Shown: positions 42,947-52,276, numbered from the stretch's first letter. The stretch: 64,000 nt of DNA from Dactylosporangium aurantiacum (GCF_000716715.1 NZ_JNYJ01000031.1:1-64000); one strand, 5' to 3'. Translations and numbers: made by a program. Notes: a model not told the origin generated them from the sequence alone.

Positions 42947-44140
42947 ATGGGTACAGTCACGTCCGCGATCGTCATCGGCGGCGGCATCGCCGGTCCGGTC
43001 GCCGCGCTCGCGCTGCGGAAGGCCGGCATCGCCGTCACCGTCTTCGAGGGGCACGACGGGTTCGCCGACGGCGTCGGCGGGGCGCTCAGCATCGCGCCGA
43101 ACGGCCGCACCGCCCTCGCCGCGGTCGACGCCGACCACGTCGTCGAGCGGGTCGGCACGCCGATGTCGGGCATGGTCATGCAGAGCTGGACCGGCAAGCG
43201 CCTGGCCGAGTTCGGCTCGTTCGACGACCTGCCGCCGATGCAGCTGGTGTGGCGGCACGAGCTGTACCGCGCCCTGTACGACGAGGCCGTCAGCCGGGGC
43301 ATCCGCATCGCGCACGGCAAGCGCCTCGTCGGCCTGCGCGGGGGCGTGGCGGAGTTCGCCGACGGCAGCACCGCCGAGGCGGACGTCGTCATCGGCGCCG
43401 ACGGGATCCGCTCCACGGTGCGGCGCCTCATCGACCCGGCCGCGCCGGCGCCCCGGTACGTGGGGCTGCTCGGCTTCGGCGCCCGCTGCTCCGGCGACGG
43501 CGTGCCGCCCACCGGCGACAAGATGCACCTGGTCTTCGGCCGCCGCGCCTTCTTCGGCTACCAGGTGACCGGCGGCGGCGACGGCGGCTGGTTCGTCAAC
43601 CTGCCCTCGCGCGACCCGTCGTACGGCGCCGGCCGCACGCCCGCCGAGTGGCTGCCGGTGCTCGCCGACGCGTTCGCCGGCGACCGGGTGCCGGCCGTGG
43701 AGCTGATCCGCCGCACCGACCCCGCCGACCTGGTCGTCACCGGCGGCCTGGAGGACATCCCGTCGGTCCCGGTCTGGCACCGCGACCGCGCCGTGCTCAT
43801 CGGCGACGCGGCCCACCCGACCTCGCCGAGCTCCGGGCAGGGCGCCTCACTCGCCGCCGAGAGCGCCGTGCAGCTCGCCCTCTGCCTGCGCGACCTGCCC
43901 GTGCCGGCGGCCTTCGCCGCGTACGAGCAGCTGCGCCGCGCCCGGGTCGAGCGGGTCATCGCCGCGGCGGCGCGCACCAACAGCGACAAGGCCGCCGGGC
44001 CGGTCGCCCGGGTGCTGCGCGACCTGCTGATGCCGACGGCGATGCGGCTGCTGAACAACCCGGAGAAGTGGCGCTGGCAGTTCGACCACCCGATCGACTG
44101 GTCGGCCACCGTCACCACCCCGGTGCCCGCCCGGGTCTGA
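42947..44140 (+). CDS. FAD-dependent monooxygenase
   Basis: 397 residues. The FAD-binding Rossmann motif IVIGGGIAGPVAAL is at 9-22, the mid-protein DG-motif reads DVVIGADGIRSTVR (about 148), and the GD motif LIGDAAHPTSPSSGQGASLA is near 285. This is the PHBH-like class A hydroxylase family, which uses NAD(P)H and O2 to hydroxylate aromatic or polyketide-like substrates; some members inactivate antibiotics. The substrate is not predictable. It lies downstream of padR across the 14-bp repeats and is a likely PadR target. Confidence 0.92.
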   Translation: MGTVTSAIVIGGGIAGPVAALALRKAGIAVTVFEGHDGFADGVGGALSIAPNGRTALAAVDADHVVERVGTPMSGMVMQSWTGKRLAEFGSFDDLPPMQLVWRHELYRALYDEAVSRGIRIAHGKRLVGLRGGVAEFADGSTAEADVVIGADGIRSTVRRLIDPAAPAPRYVGLLGFGARCSGDGVPPTGDKMHLVFGRRAFFGYQVTGGGDGGWFVNLPSRDPSYGAGRTPAEWLPVLADAFAGDRVPAVELIRRTDPADLVVTGGLEDIPSVPVWHRDRAVLIGDAAHPTSPSSGQGASLAAESAVQLALCLRDLPVPAAFAAYEQLRRARVERVIAAAARTNSDKAAGPVARVLRDLLMPTAMRLLNNPEKWRWQFDHPIDWSATVTTPVPARV

Positions 44141-44148
44141 GCGGCCGC

Positions 44149-44661
44149 TCACGCCCCGGCGGCGCGGACCTGTTCGGCGAGGCGCAGGGTGGGCTCGTCG
44201 AACAGGACCAGCCGCACCGGGTCGACCCCGGGCGGCGGGTCCCGCAGCACGGCGAGGGCCTGCCGGACGGCGTCGTCCTTGGGCCACCGGTACACCCCGG
44301 ACGACAGCAACGGGAAGGCCACCGACCGCGCCCCCAGCTCGGCGGCGACGGCCAGGCTGTTGACGTAGCACTCGCGCAGCGTCGCCGAGCGGTCCTCGGT
44401 GGCGCTCCAGACGGGGCCGACCGTGTGGATGACCCAGGTCGCGGGCAGCCGCCCCGCGGTCGTGGCGACCGCCCGGCCCGGCCGCAGCCCCTTGCCCAGG
44501 TGCGCGGCCCGCAGCGCGCGGCAGGCGGCCAGGATCTCCGGGCCGCCCTTGCGGTGGATCGCGCCGTCGACCCCGCCGCCGCCGAGCAGCGACGAGTTCG
44601 CGGCGTTGACGATCGCGTCGACCCGCTGCTCGGTGATGTCCCCGGCGACCAGCTCCAGCAT
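44149..44661 (-). CDS. macro-domain ADP-ribose/O-acetyl-ADP-ribose hydrolase
   Basis: 170 residues, a single macro domain. It has GDITEQRVDAIVNAANSSLLGGGGVDGAIH (ADP-ribose binding, with the catalytic Asn-rich loop), WVIHTVGPVW and FPLLSSGVYRWP (phosphate loop). Relatives of MacroD/YmdB type deacetylate O-acetyl-ADP-ribose or remove ADP-ribose from proteins. It is convergent with the monooxygenase gene with an 8-base gap. No ADP-ribosyltransferase gene is seen nearby. Confidence 0.93.
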   Translation of the reverse strand: MLELVAGDITEQRVDAIVNAANSSLLGGGGVDGAIHRKGGPEILAACRALRAAHLGKGLRPGRAVATTAGRLPATWVIHTVGPVWSATEDRSATLRECYVNSLAVAAELGARSVAFPLLSSGVYRWPKDDAVRQALAVLRDPPPGVDPVRLVLFDEPTLRLAEQVRAAGA

Positions 44662-44686
44662 CCGCAGATGGTGCCACGCGACGCGC

Positions 44687-45337
44687 TTATCTGCTCCCGA
44701 AGGGGATCACCTTCGTGGCGCCGGTGCCGAGGCGCTGCACGACGAGGGTGGCGGTCTCCGGGGTCAGGTTGCGGGCGTCGGCGACGTTCCACGCCTCGCC
44801 GGCCGCGTACGTGGCGCCCTGCCAGGTGGGGTGGACCACGGGGATCAGGGCCCTCATCACCGACTCGAACGCCTGCCCGTCGCTGACCCGGTCGAACGTG
44901 GTGATCGTGACGACGGTGCCCGCCAGGGAGCAGGTGCCCTGGTCGTGGTACCGGTAGACCGACTCGTCGTGGTCGGTGGACTGGGCGTAGTTGTCGCAGC
45001 GCAGGTCGGCGGCGATCGCGGCGGCCGGCTCGCCCAGGTAGGCGGGCCTGCTGAGCGCGGCGGCGACCCGCGGCGCCTGCCAGCCGGCGACACCGGCGGC
45101 GACGGCCACGAGCGCGAAGCCCGCGGCGAGCCGCCCGCGGCCGGCCCCGGACCGCGCCGGCCGCGACGCCCCGGCGTACGGGCCGGCGCCCTCCGGCCCG
45201 GTTCCCGCCGGCGTAGCCTCCGCCAGTTCGGCCTCCGCCGGCCCGGTCCCTGTCGGCTCGGTCTCGGCCGGCCCGGCCTCCGCCGGCCGAGGCTCCGGTG
45301 CGGTGGCGGTCGGGACGGTCTCCAGGGACGCTGCCAA
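44687..45337 (-). CDS. single-pass membrane protein of unknown function
   Basis: 216 residues from TTG 45337, supported by AGGAGG seven bases upstream. The first about 65 residues are low-complexity Ala/Pro/Glu/Thr/Gly and presumably cytoplasmic. One membrane helix (about 68-86) is followed by an extracytoplasmic domain of about 120 residues with two Cys (DLRCDNY and GTCSLAG) that may form a disulfide. No family recognised. It precedes the macro-domain gene by 25 bases on the same strand. Confidence 0.65.
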   Translation of the reverse strand: MAASLETVPTATAPEPRPAEAGPAETEPTGTGPAEAELAEATPAGTGPEGAGPYAGASRPARSGAGRGRLAAGFALVAVAAGVAGWQAPRVAAALSRPAYLGEPAAAIAADLRCDNYAQSTDHDESVYRYHDQGTCSLAGTVVTITTFDRVSDGQAFESVMRALIPVVHPTWQGATYAAGEAWNVADARNLTPETATLVVQRLGTGATKVIPFGSR

Positions 45338-45426
45338 CGCGGGCCTCCTGCGGGTACAAGCGCGAAAATTTCTGACATGTCGAATTTAGGGGCAATCGTG
45401 GTGCGGAGCTGTCCCCCGGGCAGCCA

Positions 45427-45457
45427 GAAAGGCCGGCGCTGGGGGCACCGGCCTTTC
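45427..45457 (-). terminator. hairpin terminator after the DUF2334 gene
   Basis: Perfect arms GAAAGGCCGG (45427-45436) and CCGGCCTTTC (45448-45457) with an 11-base loop lie 15 bases beyond the minus-strand stop at 45472. Confidence 0.75.
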
Positions 45458-45471
45458 CGTGTCGGGCGGTC

Positions 45472-47904
45472 CTACATCGCGGACGCGGGGACGAACGTGT
45501 AACCGGCCCCCTGCACGCCCTCGACCGTCTGCCGCAGGTAGCTCAGCGGGACGTACGGGTGGAAGAAGAAGCTCGCCACGCCGTCGCGGACCGCGGTGTT
45601 GAGCTGCGCGGAGGCGACGATGTCCGCCGGCAGGTGCGCCGGGTGGTTGTTGAACGGCTCCAGCTCGACGTTGCCGATGTTCTCCGGCACCGTCAGCACC
45701 CCGTAGATGTCGCGCACCGTGTACGGGAAGAACTGGCCGAAGATCCGCGAGTTGTCCAGCGCGCCGCCGCGCAGGGCGCCGGAGGTGTACAGGCCACGGT
45801 CGTAGCGGGTCTTGAAGGTCGCCGCGACCGCCCGGTTGGCCGCGTCGGAGCCGGCGTAGTGCGGGAACTCGAAGATGGTCGGCGCGGTGAGCCCGGCCGC
45901 CTTGAACGCCGCGAACGCCCCGTCGATGCGGCCCTGCGCCCAGACCTGCGAGTCGGCCGGCACCGGGCCGTCGTAGATGACGTTATTCGTGACCGGGTCG
46001 ACGTGCGCGGTGTAGAACTCGAAGTCGTCGGCACTGGCGCCGTTGTACGGGTTGAGCATGCTCTCGTACTGGTGCGTGTAGCCGTGCATGAGCAGCGTGC
46101 CGCCGTGCGACTGCATGTACTTGAGCTCGGCGACCACCTGGGGCCGGTCGGCGAGGGTGTAGTCCTCGGCCACGCCGCCGCTGCCGGCGCCCAGCGGGTC
46201 GCGGTAGCGGGAGTAGACGGCCACCGAGAACGGGATGTTCTTGCCGTACAGGTAGTTGGTGATCGCCCGCAGCTCGGCGGGGTCGGCGTCGGGGCCGACG
46301 TCCTCGATGCGGACCAGGGCCCGGTGCCGCTCCGCGGTCGACGGGGCGAGCGCGTCGAAGAGGAAGTCGCAGAACGCGACGTACCGGTCGTCGGCGCTGA
46401 TGTAGGCGAACGGGATCTCGCCGATATAGGTGAAGTTGCCCGACCGCACGCCCCACGGCAGCGTCGTGCCGTCGGCGCGCACCGCGGTGGCCACCGGCGT
46501 CGCCTTGGTGGCGTCGCTGATCGTGGTGTTCATGATGCCGGCGCCGTTGCGCGGGTCCCGGGTGAACGACCTGGCCTTGTAGTCCACCTTGGAGACCGCC
46601 GACACGTCGAAGCCGGTCCAGGTGAAGCCGCGGTCGGCCACGAAGTTCGGGTCGCGGGCGGTCAGCTGCCAGATGTTGTCGTAGATCCACACGACCGGCT
46701 TGGTGGTCGCGGTCACGTCGTCGAGGAACGCCACGGGCAGCGGCTCGTCGTACGTGCTGCCGAGGTACACCACGGCCTGGAACTGCTCCAGCTCACCGGC
46801 GGCATAGCTGGTCACCGGCTGCGCGGTCCAGTCGCCGAAGTGGGAGCTGAGGTTGGCGGCGGCCATCGCGTAGAGCTCGCCGAGGAAGCCGTACGGGCCG
46901 GTGCTGTCGTACAGCACCAGGGTCCTGCCGGTGGCGCCCGGGATGCCGGCGCCGTTGACGCCGTTGGCGACCGGCGTGGCCGGCGTCGTGACCACCGTCG
47001 GGGCGGACGCCGCGGAGACGTTCCCGGCGGCGTCGGACGCCTGGACGGTGAAGCCGTAGGCGGTCAGCGGCGCCAGCCCGGTCAGGGTCACACTGTTGAC
47101 GGTGCTGGTCACCACGGTCGGGCCGCCGAGCACCGTGTACTGGGTGACGCCGACGTCGTCGGTCGAGGCGGCCCAGGTGAGGGTCACGCCGGTCGACGTC
47201 ACGGCGCTCGCGACCGGGACGCCCGGCGCGCTCGGCGCGGCCGTGTCCGGCGCCGGCGGCGGGGTCAGCGTGGTGAACGCGACCGGGGCCGACGCGGCGG
47301 AGGCGTTGTTCGCGGCGTCGAGGGCCTTGACCGTCACGCTGTGCGCCGTGCCGGGCTCGAGCCCGGCCAGGGTCGTGGACGTGCCGGTGACCGTGGCCTT
47401 CAGGGTGCCGTTGTCGAACACCTGGTACCCGGTGACGCCGACCGCGTCGGTGGAGGCGCCCCAGCTGACCGTGGCACCGGTGGTGGTGACGTCGGTGACG
47501 CCCGGCGCGCCCGGCACCGTCGGCGCGACCCGGTCCGTGACGCCCGTGGTGAACGACCAGACGTAGTTCGACGTGGCGAGCTTCACCGTCATCGTGTACT
47601 TCGTCTGCTCGGCGAGCGCGGCCCGCGGCGTGAAGGTGAACGTGTGCGTCGGCGCGTCGTACGCGTAGTAGGACGCGACGGCCGCCCCGCCGCTGGTCTT
47701 CACGAACGAGTACCGCAGCGCGGACGGGTCGACCGCGTCGGCGTAGGTGATCGTCGGGCGGACGCCGACGGCAACGCCGGTCGTCCCGTTCTTCGGCGTG
47801 ACCCCGCTGACCGCCGGCCCCGCGGCGTGTGCCGCCGTGCCCAGGCCACCGGCGGCGATGGCGCCGACGATCGTCGACGCCACCAGCTTCACCACAGTGC
47901 GCAC
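45472..47904 (-). CDS. secreted DUF2334 deacetylase-like protein with Ig-like and FN3 domains
   Basis: 810 residues with a signal peptide (cleavage near HAA-GP, about 28). An Ig-like 'Big' domain (about 29-118) is followed by two fibronectin type III domains (about 128-212 and 222-308). The rest, about 325-800, is a DUF2334-type module of the polysaccharide-deacetylase superfamily: ALVRIEDVGPDADPAEL and IPFSVAVYSRYRDP, then LLMHGYTHQYESM with conserved His, IFEFPHYAGS, and FFFHPYV near the end. It probably modifies a wall or exopolysaccharide outside the cell. It lies 81 bases after the collagen-like gene, separated from it by a hairpin. Confidence 0.88.
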   Translation of the reverse strand: MRTVVKLVASTIVGAIAAGGLGTAAHAAGPAVSGVTPKNGTTGVAVGVRPTITYADAVDPSALRYSFVKTSGGAAVASYYAYDAPTHTFTFTPRAALAEQTKYTMTVKLATSNYVWSFTTGVTDRVAPTVPGAPGVTDVTTTGATVSWGASTDAVGVTGYQVFDNGTLKATVTGTSTTLAGLEPGTAHSVTVKALDAANNASAASAPVAFTTLTPPPAPDTAAPSAPGVPVASAVTSTGVTLTWAASTDDVGVTQYTVLGGPTVVTSTVNSVTLTGLAPLTAYGFTVQASDAAGNVSAASAPTVVTTPATPVANGVNGAGIPGATGRTLVLYDSTGPYGFLGELYAMAAANLSSHFGDWTAQPVTSYAAGELEQFQAVVYLGSTYDEPLPVAFLDDVTATTKPVVWIYDNIWQLTARDPNFVADRGFTWTGFDVSAVSKVDYKARSFTRDPRNGAGIMNTTISDATKATPVATAVRADGTTLPWGVRSGNFTYIGEIPFAYISADDRYVAFCDFLFDALAPSTAERHRALVRIEDVGPDADPAELRAITNYLYGKNIPFSVAVYSRYRDPLGAGSGGVAEDYTLADRPQVVAELKYMQSHGGTLLMHGYTHQYESMLNPYNGASADDFEFYTAHVDPVTNNVIYDGPVPADSQVWAQGRIDGAFAAFKAAGLTAPTIFEFPHYAGSDAANRAVAATFKTRYDRGLYTSGALRGGALDNSRIFGQFFPYTVRDIYGVLTVPENIGNVELEPFNNHPAHLPADIVASAQLNTAVRDGVASFFFHPYVPLSYLRQTVEGVQGAGYTFVPASAM

Positions 47905-47944
47905 AGGTGCTCGCTTTCGCTTGGATTTTCGGGTGTACGGACGC

Positions 47945-47974
47945 AGCGGCCCCGGCGTGCTTGCCGGGGCCGCT
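47945..47974 (-). terminator. hairpin terminator after the collagen-like gene
   Basis: A perfect 12-bp stem, AGCGGCCCCGGC (47945-47956) with GCCGGGGCCGCT (47963-47974), has a six-base loop. It lies 11 bases past the stop at 47986 and upstream of the DUF2334 gene. Confidence 0.75.
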
Positions 47975-47985
47975 CCTTCGGTCGT

Positions 47986-49740
47986 TCAGCTGAGGGTCAG
48001 GCAGCTCACGACGGCCGAGACGGTGCTGGTCTGGCCCGTGTGGGTGAAGTTGAAGACCCAGGTCTTGGAGCCCGCGGAGGCCGGGCCGCTGGACGACAGA
48101 CCCACGGTGCCGCTGGCGCCCTGGTACCAGCTGCCGGCGATCGCGACACCCGTGGTGCAGGTGACGTTCAGCGTGCCGGTGCTGTTGGCCAGGGTGCCGC
48201 CGCCGGTCGCGGTGGTCACGGTCTGCGTGACGGCGGCCGCGCCGCCCTTGATGTTGGCCGTCTTCGTCCAGGCGGTCGCGCCGGTCTTCTTGTAGACGTC
48301 GGCGGTGGCGGTGTCGAGGTACATGTCGTTGACCGCGCCGAGGGCACCGGCGGGGGCGCCCGCGCCCGTCAGCCACACCGCGCCGGGCGTGCCAGCGGGA
48401 CCCTGGGCGCCGGCCGCGCCGGCCTCGCCTTTCTCGCCCTGGGCACCCTGGGCACCCTGTGCGCCCTGGGCACCGGCCGCGCCGTCGACGCCGTCCTTGC
48501 CCTTCAGCGAGGCCAGCCACTGCTCCGGCGTGCCGGTGAACGCGTTCATGTCGACCGCGAGCTGGTACGCGTCCTTGCCGTCGACGCCGTTCACGCCCAC
48601 GAGCGAGGCGAGCCACTCCTGCACCGTGCCGATGGTCGGGTCGTTGGCGAGGGCCAGGTCGTACGCGCTCAGGCCGGGCATGCCCTGGATGCCCTGGACA
48701 CCCTGGATGCCCTGGGGGCCCTGTTCACCCTTCTCACCCTGGACGCCCTGCGCACCCTGGGCGCCGGTCTCGCCGGTGTCGCCCTTCGGGCCCGGGTCGC
48801 CGTCCTTGCCGTTGATGCCGGGGATGCCCTGGAGGCCCTGGAGGCCCTGCTCGCCCTGCTCGCCCTGGGCGCCGGTGTCGCCCTTCTCGCCCTTTTCGCC
48901 CTGGGCGCCGGTGTCGCCCTTCTCGCCCTGAGCGCCGGTCGCGCCGGTCTCGCCCTGGATGCCCTGAGCGCCCTGCGCCCCGGTCTCGCCCTTCTCGCCC
49001 TGGACGCCCTGGGCTCCGGTCTCGCCCTTGTCACCCTGAGCGCCCTGCGCACCGGTCTCGCCCTGGGCGCCGGCCGCGCCGGTCTCGCCCTTCTCACCCT
49101 GGACGCCCTGAGCGCCCTGCGCACCGGTCTCGCCCTTCTCACCCTGGACGCCCTGGACGCCCTGCGCACCGGTCTCGCCCTTCTCACCCTGGACGCCCTG
49201 GACGCCCTGCGCACCGGTCTCGCCCTTCTCACCCTGGACGCCCTGAGCGCCCTGCGCACCGGTCTCGCCCCTCTCACCCTGGACGCCCTGAGCGCCCTGC
49301 GCACCGGTCTCGCCCTTGGCGCCGGTCTCGCCCTTGGCGCCGGTGGCGCCCGTCGCGCCGGTCGCGCCCGTGGCACCGGTGGCGCCCGTCGCGCCCTTCG
49401 GGCCGGCGGGGCCGGGCTGGCCCGCGGGGCCCGTCGCGCCGGGGAGGCCCCGCGCGCCGGTCGCGCCCTGGGGACCCTGCGGGCCGGTGGCGCCGGTCGC
49501 GCCGGTCGCGCCGGTCGCGCCCTTCTGGTTCCACTGGACCATCTGCTCGCTGTTGCGGCAGCGCGTACCGGACTGGTAGTCGATGACCCGCAGCGCGCTG
49601 GTGTTCTTGTCGCGGCAGCCGGTGATGACCCCGGTGTTGCTGGCGGGAATGGCACCGAAAGCGGCGCTGCCGACACCGACGAGCACGGCCGCGGCGGTCG
49701 CGCCGATGGCGGCGATCTTCTGCTTCTTCGAGCGGAACAC
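47986..49740 (-). CDS. secreted collagen-like protein
   Basis: 584 residues. A signal-type hydrophobic segment (about 9-30) is followed by a short conserved-looking region with two Cys ([20 protein letters not shown]). Gly-X-Y triplets start near 74 and run to about 356, first GAT-type, then 9-residue [16 protein letters not shown] modules encoded by near-identical DNA repeats. About 357-420 holds two copies of a linker (AYDLALAND...WLASL and AYQLAVDMN...WLASLKG) known from bacterial collagen-like and tail-fibre proteins. Short Gly-X-Y follows, then a beta-rich C-terminal domain (about 455-584). It should form a trimeric, surface-exposed fibre; the role is unknown. DNA repeats make length changes likely. 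Confidence 0.92.
   Translation of the reverse strand: MFRSKKQKIAAIGATAAAVLVGVGSAAFGAIPASNTGVITGCRDKNTSALRVIDYQSGTRCRNSEQMVQWNQKGATGATGATGATGPQGPQGATGARGLPGATGPAGQPGPAGPKGATGATGATGATGATGATGAKGETGAKGETGAQGAQGVQGERGETGAQGAQGVQGEKGETGAQGVQGVQGEKGETGAQGVQGVQGEKGETGAQGAQGVQGEKGETGAAGAQGETGAQGAQGDKGETGAQGVQGEKGETGAQGAQGIQGETGATGAQGEKGDTGAQGEKGEKGDTGAQGEQGEQGLQGLQGIPGINGKDGDPGPKGDTGETGAQGAQGVQGEKGEQGPQGIQGVQGIQGMPGLSAYDLALANDPTIGTVQEWLASLVGVNGVDGKDAYQLAVDMNAFTGTPEQWLASLKGKDGVDGAAGAQGAQGAQGAQGEKGEAGAAGAQGPAGTPGAVWLTGAGAPAGALGAVNDMYLDTATADVYKKTGATAWTKTANIKGGAAAVTQTVTTATGGGTLANSTGTLNVTCTTGVAIAGSWYQGASGTVGLSSSGPASAGSKTWVFNFTHTGQTSTVSAVVSCLTLS
48420..49530 (-). repeat. Gly-X-Y coding repeats in the collagen-like gene
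   Basis: Near-identical units of 9-27 bases, plus larger units of about 63 bases (for example 49077-49140 against 49140-49203), encode the triple-helix region. They are in frame and prone to recombination. Confidence 0.85.
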
Positions 49741-49790
49741 GCAGTTCTCCTAATGTGGGGCGGTACGTATGTCGGTGACGGCTTGCTTCG

Positions 49791-50021
49791 CTATTCGCTG
49801 ATGACGACGACGCGTTCGGACGGTTTGAGCTGCTGCGGGTCCGGCGGTGGCTGCAGCTCGCTGCGGCTCGCGGGACGGGAGACGACTCCGGCGTCGGCGG
49901 CGGGCGTACGGTGCGCCGCGGCCAGGTAGATCACGGCGGCGAGGGCCACCGCGGCGACCGCGGCACCGACGCCGAACACTGCTTTCTTCAGCACGGAAGA
50001 CCCCCGTTTCCGCCGTGGCAC
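49791..50021 (-). CDS. small single-pass membrane protein
   Basis: 76 residues from GTG 50021. A very basic N-terminus (PRRKRGSSVLKK) is followed by one membrane helix (about 13-35) and an outer tail rich in Pro/Gln that ends VVVISE. It lies 50 bases upstream of the collagen-like gene on the same strand and may be made with it. No family recognised. Confidence 0.6.
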   Translation of the reverse strand: MPRRKRGSSVLKKAVFGVGAAVAAVALAAVIYLAAAHRTPAADAGVVSRPASRSELQPPPDPQQLKPSERVVVISE

Positions 50022-50438
50022 GGCATGCTTGAGAAACCCTCGAGATGTCGAGGGTGAAGAATGTGATGCGAGCAGAAGAATGCGCTGGTTCAGCGGTTCA
50101 TGAATGCGCCTGAGGGCGCGTCGGTACGCACACCGGTTCTCCCGCGGTAGTCACCTGAGACGGGTCCGGTTTCGCCACTGGCTCCCCACCGGACCAATTG
50201 GCGACCAAGGACGCCCGGTGGATCATCGCTTTCCCCGCCAGCCGTGATCGGCTGGTCCACTCAAGGTAGCCGCCAGGGTGCGGCAAGGTTGTCAGCAACC
50301 GAGTGGCACCCGACCGGCCCGGTCGGATGACAGCCATACCCGCATCGTGCCGGGCCGGTTACTGCGGGTCGCGGGATTTGGGCGTACCGGCGAACCGTGC
50401 AATGCGGCAGGGATCCAGCCGCGTGCCGGCCGGAGGTG
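50022..50438. other. 417-base gap without a convincing gene
   Basis: A minus-strand frame at 50098-50337 has mixed third positions and no recognisable protein features, so I do not call it. The clearest element is a 7-bp hairpin, CCCTCGA (50037-50043) with TCGAGGG (50048-50054). On the minus strand it is followed by TTTCTC just before the small membrane protein gene, and could be an operator or a weak leader terminator. Confidence 0.5.
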
Positions 50439-50969
50439 TCAGACGGCGTCCGGGCCCAGTGGCGGCGCGGCCTCCTGGAGCAGGGCGAGCCGGGTCGAGC
50501 CGAGGAGCACCGCGGCGACCGCGAGCCGCCACACGATGATGCCGAACTCCGTCACCGTGGTGTGGCCGGTGCCGAAGCGGCCGTTGACCCCCTCCAGGCC
50601 CGGGAAGCTGACGATCAGCATGACCGCGGCCGCGGCGGCGGTCGCCGGGGGCAGCCACCGGCGGCGGGTCCGCTCGAACGCCACCCACGCGCCGATCGCG
50701 ACCAGCACCGTGCCGGCGATCAGGATCATCGCCACGGTCAGCGACACGGGCCGGTGCCCGTCCAGGCGGCTCGCGCCGTAGATGCCCCAGCCGGTCCACT
50801 CGACGCCGCCGCGCAGCAGCAGCACCTCGCCGCTCTCCGCGACGCCGGTGTTGTCCTCGCTGGCCCACGGCATGCTCATCGCGAGCACCGCGCCCAGGGC
50901 GCCGACGAGCGCGACGACGCGGGCCCCCATGCCGGCCAAGGAGAACTCGGCGCGCTGTGGTGCGGTCAT
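50439..50969 (-). CDS. four-helix membrane protein of unknown function
   Basis: 176 residues from ATG 50969. Four hydrophobic segments lie near 16-36, 75-95, 105-125 and 145-162, with an outer loop after the first (MPWASEDNTG). No family signature is recognised. It lies downstream of marR on the same strand with a 70-base gap. Confidence 0.65.
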   Translation of the reverse strand: MTAPQRAEFSLAGMGARVVALVGALGAVLAMSMPWASEDNTGVAESGEVLLLRGGVEWTGWGIYGASRLDGHRPVSLTVAMILIAGTVLVAIGAWVAFERTRRRWLPPATAAAAAVMLIVSFPGLEGVNGRFGTGHTTVTEFGIIVWRLAVAAVLLGSTRLALLQEAAPPLGPDAV

Positions 50970-51039
50970 GGTCGTAGACCGTAGTGGATGCACCGGGTCC
51001 GCCGTCCAGCCCGGGCTTCTTCTCACCACCCGGGGGACG

Positions 51040-51522
51040 TCAGCGCTTCCGCCGGCCGAGCTGACGGTAGCCCGGGTGCACACCCGGAGTGAGGCCCTGC
51101 TGGTCGGCGATGCGCTGCAGCAGCCCCGCGAGCTGCGCGCGCTCCTGCGGGTCGAGCGCGGCGCAGACGTCGTCGTCGTGGGCCCGGGCGAGCTGCCGCA
51201 TCTCCATGAGCACCTGCCGGCCCTCGTCGGTGAGGTGCAGGGCGTGGTGGCGCCGGTCGCTCACCCCCGGCCGCCGCTCGACGAGGCCCTTGTGGTCGAG
51301 CAGGTCGAGGATCGCCACCACCCGGCTCGGCACCACACCCATGTCGGCGGCGACCGACTGCTGGCTGCGCCCCGGCGCCCCGGCGATCATCCGCAGCAAC
51401 CCCACCTCCGGCGGCGTCAGGCCGAGCGCTTCGACACGCTCGGCGAACCGGCCGGCGGCGTGCGCACCGACCTGCGCGATGAGGAACGCCGCGCCCTGCG
51501 GAGGTTGCCCGGGACTACCCAC
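51040..51522 (-). CDS. MarR-family transcriptional regulator
   Basis: 160 residues. A winged helix covers about 35-105: LTPPEVGLLRMIAGAPGRSQQ, VAADMGVVPSRVVAILDLL, and the wing ERRPGVSDRRHHALHLTDEG with the MarR-typical DRR. GTG 51522 lies six bases after a minus-strand TAGACT -10 box (51534-51529), so the mRNA is probably leaderless. The palindromic half-sites at 51536-51564 cover its -35 region, which suggests autorepression and control of the divergent membrane protein gene. Confidence 0.92.
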   Translation of the reverse strand: MGSPGQPPQGAAFLIAQVGAHAAGRFAERVEALGLTPPEVGLLRMIAGAPGRSQQSVAADMGVVPSRVVAILDLLDHKGLVERRPGVSDRRHHALHLTDEGRQVLMEMRQLARAHDDDVCAALDPQERAQLAGLLQRIADQQGLTPGVHPGYRQLGRRKR

Positions 51523-51535
51523 AGCGCTAGTCTAC

Positions 51536-51564
51536 TGAACAATTCACCACAGTGAACCATTCAC
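51536..51564. promoter_or_regulatory. MarR operator array
   Basis: Alternating half-sites form three overlapping palindromes: TGAA-CAA-TTCA (51536-51546), TTCAC-CACA-GTGAA (51543-51556) and GTGAA-CCA-TTCAC (51552-51564). They fill most of the 61-base gap between the divergent marR and membrane protein genes. Confidence 0.75.
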
Positions 51565-51583
51565 TCCATGAAGGGATGCTCCG

Positions 51584-52276
51584 ATGGCCACGCAGGTCAC
51601 CGCCACCCGCACCGCCCAGGGCGGCCCACCCCTCGGCGTCCTCGGCGTCGTCGTCACCGCCCTGTTCGTCGCCGGTCTCGTCCTGGGCACGGCCCTGGCC
51701 GGCGGCTCCCCGTTCCCGTCGCCGTTCGGCGAGGCGGCGCCGATCGTCGCGTACTTCCAGGACCACGCCTTCGCCGTCCGCGTCGGCGGCGCCTTCCAGT
51801 TCGCCGCCGCGATCCCGCTCGCCATCTACGCCGCGACCGCCTCGTCCCGCCTGCACCATCTCGGCATCCGCGCCCCCGGCGCCACCATCGCCCTCGCCGG
51901 CGGCCTGCTCGCCGCCACGTTCCTGGCCGCCTCGGGCCTGACCTGCTGGACCCTTTCCCAGCCCGCCGTGACCGGCGCCCCCGACCTGATCCGCCCGCTG
52001 CAGCTGCTCGCGTTCGCCGCCGGCGGCCCCGGCCACGTGGTGCCGCTGGGCCTGCTGCTCGCCGGGATCGCCGTGCCGGGCCTGCTCGCCGGCCTGCTGC
52101 CGCGGTGGCTCGCGTGGACCGGGCTGGCCGGCGCGGCGGTCGCCGAGCTGGCCACGCTGAGCCTGCTGGTGGAGGGCGCCGCGTACCTGCTGCCGGTGGC
52201 GAGGTTCGCAGGGCTGGCGTGGCTGGTAGCGGTGGGGTTCAAGCTGCCGCTGCACCGGACACGCGCCAACGCCTGA
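51584..52276 (+). CDS. six-helix membrane protein, MarR-controlled
   Basis: 230 residues with about six hydrophobic helices (for example VLGVVVTALFVAGLVLGTAL near 18-37 and LARRWLAW-flanked segments late). The build resembles DUF4386-like integral membrane proteins, but the match is weak. ATG 51584 follows GGGATG, and an in-frame choice further upstream is not available. It is divergent from marR across the operator array and is the obvious target. Confidence 0.7.
   Translation: MATQVTATRTAQGGPPLGVLGVVVTALFVAGLVLGTALAGGSPFPSPFGEAAPIVAYFQDHAFAVRVGGAFQFAAAIPLAIYAATASSRLHHLGIRAPGATIALAGGLLAATFLAASGLTCWTLSQPAVTGAPDLIRPLQLLAFAAGGPGHVVPLGLLLAGIAVPGLLAGLLPRWLAWTGLAGAAVAELATLSLLVEGAAYLLPVARFAGLAWLVAVGFKLPLHRTRANA

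Noticed and set aside
45559..49929. Plus-strand open frame of about 1450 codons opposite the collagen-like and DUF2334 genes
   Set aside because: Its low-complexity Leu/Ala/Gly product is the reverse complement of the Gly-X-Y repeats; the minus-strand proteins have signal peptides and domains.
50098..50337. Minus-strand frame of 79 codons
   Set aside because: Mixed third-position composition, no protein features and no ribosome binding site.
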